From Pseudomonas sp. R28(2017) (GTDB taxonomy: Bacteria > Pseudomonadota > Gammaproteobacteria > Pseudomonadales > Pseudomonadaceae), in the NCBI RefSeq assembly GCF_002112505.1, contig NZ_NEHW01000001.1, forward strand, positions 62,001-126,000: 64,000 nucleotides of DNA, read 5' to 3'. Of the stretch, positions 57,542 through 64,000 are shown one piece after another. Each line of letters starts with the position of its first letter. Within the stretch, counting starts at the first letter, position 1. The notes under the pieces were generated by a model. The model was not told the origin of the DNA. It saw only the letters and a program-made list of their open reading frames with translations, and did no database searches. The position numbers and the translations under genes were made by a program.

Positions 57542-59566
57542 GTGCTGCGCTACCTCTCCACCCTGCTGCTCGGCTGCCTGCTGAGCACCCACCTGCTGGC
57601 GGCAGACCCAGCCCCCGCCGAAGCACAACCTGCCGAACCGGAACCGGTACTGCAAGGCGGCCTGCTCGGCGCCCTGGCCGACGGCCTGGACAGCGCCGCC
57701 CAGCAACTCGACCTCGACGCACACCTGGTCGATGCCTGGCGCCTGCGCACCGACCGCGCCGCCCAGGAAGTGGAACGCCTGGTCGACCGCCACTCGGCCA
57801 ACGATTCGCTGCAACTGGCCAGCAACTTCATCCTGCTGACGCTGACCTGGGCCGCCAGCTTCGCCCTGCTCACACGCTTCGGCCGCTGGCTCGCCAAACG
57901 CCTGGCCAGCACCCCATGGTTAAGCGCACGCATGCGCGCCAGCAGCCTGCTCGGCTACCTGCTGCCATACACACTGCCGGCCCTCGCCAGCCTGCCACTG
58001 ACGCTGTACGTCAGCCGCTTCCTCGACCCGTCGATCGCCCGCGCCTTGGGCCTGAGCCTGGCCTACGCGACCAGCAGCGGCCTGTTCTCGACCTCGATCA
58101 TCCTCTGCCTGATCACCCTGTTCGATGCCGGCCACAAGCGCGCGGCGGTGGCGGCGATCAAGCGCCTGGCGCCGCGGCCGCTGTTCCTGATCGGTTTTCT
58201 CGCCGCCTGGAGCGATGCCCTGACCAGCCCGCAGATCGCCCGGCAGCTGGGCGGCAACATCACCGCCAGTGTCGCCGTGATCACTGGCCTGACCGCCACC
58301 TTCATCTTTGCCAGCCTGGTCATCCGCCTGCGCCGCCCGGTCGCCCACCTGATTCGCAACCGTGACTACAAGGACCGCGTGCAGCACCGTGCCGTGCAGG
58401 AGACTCTGCGCATCTTCTCGACAGTGTGGTACCTGCCCATCCTGCTGATGATCCTGGTCTCGGCAATCCATTTGCTCGGCGCTGGCGAAGAAAGCCAGAA
58501 GGCCCTGCAGAAAGCCCTGCTGACCACGGTACTGCTGGTGGCCACGGTGTTCCTCAGCACCCTGCTGCAACATGTGCTGGCACCCCACGAAGCCGATGCG
58601 GCGCAGCGCGTGCGCCCCTACAAGGAACTGCTGCGCAGCCTGGCCCATGCGCTGCTGCGCATTGCCATGGCGGTGGCCTTCATCGAACTGCTGGGGCGCA
58701 TCTGGGGCTTCTCGGTGATCGACTTCGCCCTGAGCAACAGCCTGGGCCAGGCGATCAGCAATTCGCTGTCGAGCATCGGCCTGATCCTGCTGGTCACCTG
58801 GCTGCTCTGGGTGGTGCTCGATACCGCCATCCAGGAGGCGCTCAAGCCCGCCGTCGGGCGCCGTGCCTCGCGCCAGCCGAGCACCCGGGTGCGGACCATC
58901 CTGCCGATGTTGCGCAATGCGGTGAAAGTCATCCTGATCGTCATCTGCACCATCACCACCATGGCCAACCTGGGCATCAATGTCGCGCCGCTGCTGGCCG
59001 GTGCCGGGGTGATTGGCCTGGCCATCGGCTTCGGCTCGCAGCAACTGGTGCAGGACGTGATCACCGGGCTGTTCATCCTGATCGAGGACACCATCTCGAT
59101 CGGCGACTGGGTGGTGCTCGACTCCGGCCATGCCGGCACTGTCGAAAGCCTGACCATCCGCACCCTGCGCCTGCGCGATGGCAAGGGCTTCGTGCACTCG
59201 GTGCCGTTCGGCCAGATCAAGGCGGTCACCAACCAGTCGCGGCAGTTCGCCTATGCGTTCTTTTCCGTGCAGTTCACCTATGACAGTGACGTCGACGAGT
59301 CGCTGGGGCTGATCCATGAGGTGGGGCATTCGATCAGCCAAGACCCGCTGCTGCGCATCAACCTGCAGGGCCCGCTGCAGGTGTTCGGGGTCGACCGGAT
59401 GGACTTGAACGGATTTGTGCTGACGGCGCAGTTCCGCACTATCTCCGGCGGGCAGTACGCGGTGAGCCGGGCGTTCAACGAGCGGCTGAAGAAACGCGTG
59501 GACCAGACCGAGAATGTGAGCTTTGCCCAGGTTTATCCCATGCCACTGCGCGGGATTTCAGCCTGA
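57542..59566 (+). CDS. MscS-family mechanosensitive channel
   Basis: A 674-residue membrane protein with GTG start at 57542 after AAGGAG. An N-terminal signal peptide (LRYLSTLLLGCLLSTHLLAA) and a periplasmic region precede about ten helices. The MscS pore helix and beta domain are in the last third: GAGVIGLAIGFGSQQLVQDV and GLFILIEDTISIGDWVVL. It would release solutes under osmotic downshock. It is a long MscS type, larger than the minimal 286-residue channel. Confidence 0.92.
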   Translation: MLRYLSTLLLGCLLSTHLLAADPAPAEAQPAEPEPVLQGGLLGALADGLDSAAQQLDLDAHLVDAWRLRTDRAAQEVERLVDRHSANDSLQLASNFILLTLTWAASFALLTRFGRWLAKRLASTPWLSARMRASSLLGYLLPYTLPALASLPLTLYVSRFLDPSIARALGLSLAYATSSGLFSTSIILCLITLFDAGHKRAAVAAIKRLAPRPLFLIGFLAAWSDALTSPQIARQLGGNITASVAVITGLTATFIFASLVIRLRRPVAHLIRNRDYKDRVQHRAVQETLRIFSTVWYLPILLMILVSAIHLLGAGEESQKALQKALLTTVLLVATVFLSTLLQHVLAPHEADAAQRVRPYKELLRSLAHALLRIAMAVAFIELLGRIWGFSVIDFALSNSLGQAISNSLSSIGLILLVTWLLWVVLDTAIQEALKPAVGRRASRQPSTRVRTILPMLRNAVKVILIVICTITTMANLGINVAPLLAGAGVIGLAIGFGSQQLVQDVITGLFILIEDTISIGDWVVLDSGHAGTVESLTIRTLRLRDGKGFVHSVPFGQIKAVTNQSRQFAYAFFSVQFTYDSDVDESLGLIHEVGHSISQDPLLRINLQGPLQVFGVDRMDLNGFVLTAQFRTISGGQYAVSRAFNERLKKRVDQTENVSFAQVYPMPLRGISA

Positions 59567-59572
59567 TGTCGC

Positions 59573-59664
59573 CTGTACCGGCCTCTTCGCGGGCACGCCC
59601 GCTCCCACAAGGACAGCGCAATTTTCTGTGGGAGCGGGCTTGCCCGCGAAGAGGCCGGCACAGG
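59573..59664. repeat. REP pair, inverted
   Basis: Two REP units with CCGGCCTCTTCGCGG flanks face each other between the convergent MscS and methyltransferase genes. Confidence 0.9.
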
Positions 59665-59669
59665 CAACA

Positions 59670-60596
59670 TCACACTTGGCGGAATACCAGAGCCTTCAAG
59701 CCCCCCGCCGGGTCTACATCGGGAAACTCCGGCGGGTTCTCCAGCCGCTCGACAAATGCCAGCCCAGGCGCCTGCTCGGCCATCCCTTCGATCAGAAACT
59801 CCGGCCCGATCCCCGGGTCGTTGACACAGGCCAGCACCGTCCCGCCCTCACTGAGCAATTCCGGCAGGCGCCGCAGGATCTTGGCGTAATCCTGGGTCAG
59901 CACGAAGCTGCCGCGCTGGAAGGTCGGCGGGTCGATGATGATCAGGTCGTACGGCCCGTACTTGCGCACCTTGCCCCACGACTTGAACAGCTCATGCCCC
60001 AGGTAGGCGACCCGCGACGCATCGTGACCGTTCAGGCGATGGTTGTCGCGCCCGCGCGACAGCGCCGACTTGGCCATGTCCAGGTTCACCACCTGCTCGG
60101 CGCCGCCGGCAATCGCCGCCACCGAGAAGCCGCAGGTGTAGGCAAACAGGTTGAGCACCCGCTTGCCCGCCGCCTGTTCACGCACCCAGCGCCGGCCGTA
60201 GCGCATGTCGAGGAACAGGCCGTTGTTCTGCCGCACCCCCAGGTCGAGCAGGTAGGTCAGGCCGTCCTCGACCACCTCGCGCTGCTGGCAGGGTTCGCCC
60301 AACAGCCACTGGCCCGGGCTGTCGGGCAGGTAACGGTGCTGGATGAGGATCGCCTGGCCGGCCCATTGCGGGCGCTCGGCCAGGTTGCGCAGCATGGCTT
60401 CCAGTTCGGCCAGCTGGCCCTCGGCCGGTTCGCGGAACAGCGCCACCGACAGCACACCCTGCAGCCAGTCCACCGTGACCTGCTCCAGGCCTTCCCAGCA
60501 ACGGCCGCGGCCGTGGAACAGGCGGCGGGTTTCGGCGGGGGCAGGGTCAAGGGCAGCGAGCAAGTGCTGTTCGAGGGTGTGGATCGGCGAAGTCAT
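59670..60596 (-). CDS. Class I SAM-dependent methyltransferase, RlmI-like
   Basis: A 308-residue protein with a Rossmann methyltransferase core. KRVLNLFAYTCGFSVAAIAGGA is the SAM-binding motif and IIIDPPTFQRGSF the catalytic loop, the DPPxF variant seen in rRNA cytosine methyltransferases of the RlmI/RlmK type. GLFLDMRYGRRWVRE precedes the core as in that family. It lacks the PUA domain of RlmI. The exact target is not decidable. The ATG at 60596 is chosen over one 12 bases upstream. Confidence 0.87.
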   Translation of the reverse strand: MTSPIHTLEQHLLAALDPAPAETRRLFHGRGRCWEGLEQVTVDWLQGVLSVALFREPAEGQLAELEAMLRNLAERPQWAGQAILIQHRYLPDSPGQWLLGEPCQQREVVEDGLTYLLDLGVRQNNGLFLDMRYGRRWVREQAAGKRVLNLFAYTCGFSVAAIAGGAEQVVNLDMAKSALSRGRDNHRLNGHDASRVAYLGHELFKSWGKVRKYGPYDLIIIDPPTFQRGSFVLTQDYAKILRRLPELLSEGGTVLACVNDPGIGPEFLIEGMAEQAPGLAFVERLENPPEFPDVDPAGGLKALVFRQV

Positions 60597-60629
60597 GGCG
60601 GGTCGCAAGCAAATGAAAAGGCCGCCATT

Positions 60630-61526
60630 CTACCCCTTGGCCGGCACTTGTGCAGAACGGAACCACCAGCCCTGCTGCATACCCGCTGCCGCCAGCAGAA
60701 TCAACGCCACCCCCAGCCACTGCAACGGTGCCAGGCGGTGCCCGAAGGCCACCCAGTCGACCAGGATCGCGGCAATCGGGTAGATAAACGACAGCGCACC
60801 GGTCAACGCCGTGGGCAGGCGCTGGATGGCGCTGTACAGCAGCACATACATCAACCCGGTGTGGACCATGCCCAGGGTCACCAGGCTGGCCAAGGCCGCC
60901 GGCTCGCCCGGCAACCCGCCGAGTTTCACCCACGGCGCCAGCAGCAGCACCCCGGTGGCGACCTGGATCAGCGCGATCAGGTGAGGTGGTGTGCCTTTCA
61001 GGCGCTTGATGATCAATGCGGCAATCGCATAGAGCAACGCCGCACCCAGCGCCAGGGCGATGCCCTGCAGGTAGTTGTCACCACTGGCCTGCCCCGCGCC
61101 GTGTGCGCTGACGATCGCCAGCATGCCCAGGAACGCCACGCTCAGCCAGGTGACCTTGGCGGCGGTGATCTTCTCGCCCAGGAACAGCGCTGCCAACCCC
61201 ACCAGCATGAACGGCTGGACGTTGTACACCGCCGTGCCGATGGCGATCGACGCCCTCGAGTAGGAGGCGAACAGCAACACCCAGTTGCCGACGATGGCCA
61301 CCCCGCTGGCGATGGCCAGCAGGAATGCCGTGCGGGTTATCACGCCAGGCTTGAGGAAGCCGAACGTCGCGCAGATCACCAGCAAGGTGCCGGTACCGAA
61401 CACGCAGCGCCAGAACACTACCTCCAGCACGGGTTGCCCCGACACCAGCACGAACCAGCCGATGGTCCCGGAAATCAGCATGGCGGCAACCATTTCCAGC
61501 GAGCCACGGCGCAATGAACTGTCCAT
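60630..61526 (-). CDS. EamA/DMT-family transporter divergent from an Lrp regulator
   Basis: A 298-residue membrane protein with ten helices in two EamA repeats (VFWRCVFGTGTLLVICATFG; ALGAALLYAIAALIIKRLKG). It is divergent from an Lrp-type regulator with 133 bases between, a pairing common for amino acid exporters. The ATG at 61526 is chosen because the first helix then starts normally; a longer frame upstream would enter the shared promoter. Confidence 0.9.
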   Translation of the reverse strand: MDSSLRRGSLEMVAAMLISGTIGWFVLVSGQPVLEVVFWRCVFGTGTLLVICATFGFLKPGVITRTAFLLAIASGVAIVGNWVLLFASYSRASIAIGTAVYNVQPFMLVGLAALFLGEKITAAKVTWLSVAFLGMLAIVSAHGAGQASGDNYLQGIALALGAALLYAIAALIIKRLKGTPPHLIALIQVATGVLLLAPWVKLGGLPGEPAALASLVTLGMVHTGLMYVLLYSAIQRLPTALTGALSFIYPIAAILVDWVAFGHRLAPLQWLGVALILLAAAGMQQGWWFRSAQVPAKG

Positions 61527-61659
61527 CTCACACCTCCCTTGGATGATGGCCCTAGTATGCGGAGGGTCGGGGTGCACCTTCCAGCGGATAACCAAGGCAT
61601 ATCAGCCAGTTCACCTTTACTATCAAGGCATTTCCCCTGGATTGCCTGATGAGGTGCAC

Positions 61660-62097
61660 ATGACCGACGCCATCGACCAACTGTTGATCAACGCCTTGAT
61701 GGAAGACTCACGCCGCTCGCTCAAGGCACTGGCGCAGATCAGCGGGCTTTCTGCCCCCAGCGTCAGCGAGCGCCTGCGCCGCCTGGAAGAACGCGGCGTG
61801 CTGCGCGGCTACACGGTGGATATCGACCCGCGCAGCTTCGGCTACCAGCTGCAGGCGATCGTGCGCATTCGCCCGTTGCCGGGGCAGTTGCAGGAAGTGG
61901 AGCGGCAGATCATTGCCATCCCGGAGTTCACCGAGTGTGACAAGGTGACCGGCGAGGACTGCTTCATCGCCCGGCTGCATGTGCGCTCGATGGAGCAGCT
62001 TGACACCCTGCTCGACCGGATCAATGTGCTGGCCGAAACCAACACCGCGATCATCAAGAAGAGCCCAGTGAGGCGGCGATTGCCGCCAATGGATTGA
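61660..62097 (+). CDS. Lrp/AsnC-family regulator
   Basis: A 145-residue regulator. The N-terminal helix-turn-helix is LKALAQISGLSAPSVSERLRRLEERGVLRGY; the C-terminal RAM domain binds small effectors, usually amino acids. The ATG at 61660 follows GAGG. It is divergent from the DMT transporter and probably regulates it. Confidence 0.93.
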   Translation: MTDAIDQLLINALMEDSRRSLKALAQISGLSAPSVSERLRRLEERGVLRGYTVDIDPRSFGYQLQAIVRIRPLPGQLQEVERQIIAIPEFTECDKVTGEDCFIARLHVRSMEQLDTLLDRINVLAETNTAIIKKSPVRRRLPPMD

Positions 62098-62124
62098 GTC
62101 TCTTCTACGTAATCACACAGCACC

Positions 62125-62159
62125 CTGTGGGAGCGGGCTTGCCCGCGAAGAGGCCGGCC
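62125..62159. repeat. Single REP unit
   Basis: GTGGGAGCGGGCTTGCCCGC with GAAGAGGCCGGCC flank, after the Lrp gene. Confidence 0.85.
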
Positions 62160-62180
62160 ATGGAAAAAACTGACTAATTT

Positions 62181-62190
62181 TTGTACACAA
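62181..62190. promoter_or_regulatory. FadR/GntR-type operator candidate
   Basis: TTGTACACAA flanked by ATTT and AAAT, giving an extended near-palindrome. Confidence 0.55.
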
Positions 62191-62260
62191 AAATGTAACC
62201 ATAAGTGCCATTTTTGTGTGCACTTATCTCGTTAACGCCCCAATACGTTACACATTGCGG

Positions 62261-62365
62261 TCAACTAATTCTGACCAAACGATCAACTAAGTTGCCAGGT
62301 TAAAAATTAAACCTGTTCATTTGGTCAACTTATATCTCCTTCAATTCATCAACTTAATTATCAAC
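62261..62365 (+). repeat. Five TCAAC(T)-type direct repeats
   Basis: TCAACTAAT (62261), TCAACTAAG (62283), TCAACTTAT (62325), TCAACTTAA (62349) and TCAACGG (62361). Steps are 22, 42, 24 and 12 bases, close to whole helical turns, which suggests an array of protein sites. Confidence 0.5.
62271..62286. promoter_or_regulatory. RutR-like site before NCS1 permease
   Basis: CTGACCAAACGATCAA, a weaker match to TTGACC-N4-GGTCAA; GGTCAA half-sites are also at 62259-62264 and 62323-62328. Confidence 0.4.
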
Positions 62366-62440
62366 GGCTTAAATTCAAAATAATGGCCATCTGAAAATCC
62401 TTTTCTCCTGGCATGGAACTCGCTTTTGTGTGTTCGTGTT

Positions 62441-62450
62441 TTGTATACAA
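62441..62450. promoter_or_regulatory. FadR/GntR-type operator candidate
   Basis: Perfect palindrome TTGTATACAA, 155 bases before the NCS1 start. Confidence 0.65.
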
Positions 62451-62604
62451 ATTCAACAAAACATAAATACACAAGAACTCGCGACGCCGGCCCAACCCCG
62501 GCCGCCGCGCCCAGAACCCAGTGATGCCAAGCTGCACCGACGAGATGGCGAGCCCGTGCGCATGCCCGCTCATCGCAGTCCACGTGCATCAGGAGCCTGC
62601 CGGA

Positions 62605-64000
62605 ATGAGTACCAGCCTCGACCTTGCCCCTGAACTAACCGTCGCCAGCACCAGCCCATCTTCCACCCTCGCAGGCGATATGCCGCCTCTCGGCCTTAGC
62701 CCACGCTTGCATAACCGCGACCTCGCGCCCACCCGTATCGAAGGCCGCCGCTGGGGCCGCTACAGCATCTTTGCGCTGTGGACCAACGATGTGCACAACA
62801 TCGCCAACTACTCTTTCGCCATGGGCTTGTTCGCCCTTGGCCTGGGCGGTTGGCAGATCTTGCTGTCGCTGGCGATCGGCGCGGCACTGGTGTACTTCTT
62901 CATGAACCTCTCCGGCTACATGGGGCAGAAGACCGGGGTACCCTTCCCGGTCATCAGCCGCATTGCCTTCGGCATCCACGGTGCACAGATCCCGGCGCTG
63001 ATCCGCGCGGTGATCGCCATCGCCTGGTTCGGCATCCAGACCTACCTGGCCTCGGTGGTGCTGCGCGTGCTGCTCACTGCCGTGTGGCCGCAAGTCGCCG
63101 CCTATGACCACGACAGCATCCTTGGCCTGTCGAGCCTGGGTTGGGTGTGCTTCGTGGCGATCTGGCTGGTGCAGCTGGTGATCCTGGCCTACGGCATGGA
63201 GATGGTACGCCGCTACGAGGCCTTCGCCGGCCCGGTGATCCTGCTGACGGTGGCCAGCCTGGCGGTGTTCATGTACTTCCAGGCCGGTGCGCGCATTGCC
63301 TGGTCGGTGGCCGAGCCGCTGACGGGCTACGAGATGTGGCGCAACATCTTCGCCGGTGGTGCCCTGTGGCTGGCCATCTACGGCACCCTGGTGCTGAACT
63401 TCTGCGACTTCGCCCGCTCCTCGCCGTGCCGCAAGACCATCCGCGTCGGCAACTTCTGGGGCCTGCCGGTGAACATCCTGGTGTTCGCGATGATCACCGT
63501 GGTGCTGTGCGGCGCGCAGTTCCAGATCAATGGCCAGATCATCGACAGCCCGACCCAGATCGTCGCCAGCATCCCCAGCACAGCGTTCCTGGTGCTCGGC
63601 TGCCTGGCCTTCCTGATCGTCACCGTGGCGGTGAACATCATGGCCAACTTCGTGGCCCCGGCCTTCGTGCTCAGCAACCTGGCGCCACGCCACCTCAACT
63701 TCCGCCGCGCGGGGTTGATCAGCGCCACCCTGGCGGTGCTGATCCTGCCCTGGAACCTCTACAACAGCCCACTGGTGATCGTGTACTTCCTGTCCGGCCT
63801 GGGCGCCCTGCTCGGCCCGCTGTACGGCGTGATCATGGCCGACTACTGGTTGCTGCGCAAAGGCCGCATCAACGTGCCGGAGCTGTACACCGAGCACCCC
63901 ACGGGCGCCTACCACTACAGTAAAGGCATCAACCTGCGCGCCGTGGCCGCCTTCGTGCCGGCGGCACTGCTGGCCATCATCCTGGCCCTGGTGCCGAACT
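62605..64000 (+). CDS. NCS1-family nucleobase/allantoin-type permease (5' part)
   Basis: The frame opens at ATG 62605 after AGGAG and runs off the window, giving 465 residues. It is a polytopic NCS1 (Mhp1-fold) symporter: FALWTNDVHNIANYSFAMGL, FPVISRIAFGIHGAQIPALI and LYNSPLVIVYFLSGLGALLG are typical segments. NCS1 proteins carry cytosine, uracil, allantoin or hydantoins. Two GntR-type and one RutR-like candidate sites upstream tie it to the purine/allantoin genes, so allantoin or a related ureide is a reasonable guess. Confidence 0.88.
   Translation, partial: MSTSLDLAPELTVASTSPSSTLAGDMPPLGLSPRLHNRDLAPTRIEGRRWGRYSIFALWTNDVHNIANYSFAMGLFALGLGGWQILLSLAIGAALVYFFMNLSGYMGQKTGVPFPVISRIAFGIHGAQIPALIRAVIAIAWFGIQTYLASVVLRVLLTAVWPQVAAYDHDSILGLSSLGWVCFVAIWLVQLVILAYGMEMVRRYEAFAGPVILLTVASLAVFMYFQAGARIAWSVAEPLTGYEMWRNIFAGGALWLAIYGTLVLNFCDFARSSPCRKTIRVGNFWGLPVNILVFAMITVVLCGAQFQINGQIIDSPTQIVASIPSTAFLVLGCLAFLIVTVAVNIMANFVAPAFVLSNLAPRHLNFRRAGLISATLAVLILPWNLYNSPLVIVYFLSGLGALLGPLYGVIMADYWLLRKGRINVPELYTEHPTGAYHYSKGINLRAVAAFVPAALLAIILALVPN

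Larger units (their letters stand above)
62098..62604. promoter_or_regulatory. Long AT-rich control region before the NCS1 permease
   Basis: 507 bases without a supported gene. In order it holds a REP unit (62125-62159), TTGTACACAA (62181-62190), a RutR-like site (62271-62286), five TCAAC repeats (62261-62365), and TTGTATACAA (62441-62450). Short frames on both strands have no supported product. Confidence 0.6.

Noticed and set aside
59523..61517. 664-residue open frame on the plus strand across the methyltransferase and DMT genes
   Set aside because: Antisense to two well-supported genes and extended through a REP pair; no domain.

Overview
This 64 kb window is high-GC chromosomal DNA from a fluorescent Pseudomonas, most like the Pseudomonas putida group. 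Evidence is the gene order ccoHIS-hemN-anr-apt-recR-ybaB-dnaX, the run xdhABC-guaD followed by urate, allantoin and glyoxylate genes, the ANR-type FNR regulator with its box, and at least fourteen copies of putida-type REP elements (core GGAGCGGGCTTGCCCGC) between genes. No tRNA, rRNA, CRISPR array, insertion sequence or prophage was recognised.

Layout. 1-6942: end of the cbb3 oxidase assembly cluster (ccoH partial, ccoI, ccoS, a SafE-like membrane protein), hemN behind a perfect ANR box, anr and apt. 7076-10224: recR, ybaB and dnaX on the minus strand. 10348-13286: a lone periplasmic solute-binding protein, a small Pseudomonas-type protein with a strongly structured leader, a DMT exporter, and the 4.5S SRP RNA gene (ffs). 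13287-21100: ligA, zipA, smc and a GntR regulator on the minus strand. 21368-38746: a purine catabolic island with xanthine dehydrogenase, guanine deaminase, aquaporin, GntR regulator, purine permease, HIU hydrolase, allantoinase, OHCU decarboxylase, ureidoglycolate lyase, membrane urate hydroxylase PuuD, a urate/xanthine-type permease and two tandem Tsx-like porins. 38813-44631: accessory material, including a sulfatase-type membrane enzyme, YedI, and a two-gene opine dehydrogenase plus exporter unit. 44716-53767: a RutR-like regulator, a GlcG/HbpS-like protein, gcl-hyi-glxR-ttuD-pyk and a urea transporter. 53835-56183: two orphan RHS-core proteins around a voltage-gated-type channel. 56372-64000: sulfate-binding protein, MscS channel, methyltransferase, DMT transporter with a divergent Lrp regulator, and a truncated NCS1 nucleobase permease.

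How it works together. The purine island and the glyoxylate cluster form an almost complete route: guanine to xanthine to urate to 5-hydroxyisourate to OHCU to allantoin to allantoate, then ureidoglycolate to glyoxylate plus urea, then tartronate semialdehyde, glycerate, 2-phosphoglycerate and, after enolase, PEP to pyruvate. Import of nucleosides and bases and transport of urea are encoded alongside. The allantoate-to-ureidoglycolate enzyme (allantoicase) is absent from its expected place. Two palindromic motifs recur in front of these scattered genes: TTGTAYACAA (FadR/GntR-type, eight sites) and TTGACYnnnnRGTCAA-like (RutR-type, four sites). They suggest two regulators in the window tie the 40 kb into one or two regulons. 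The most promising possibly undescribed items are the opine dehydrogenase/DMT exporter pair, the structured leader at 11.5 kb, and the paired orphan RHS proteins.
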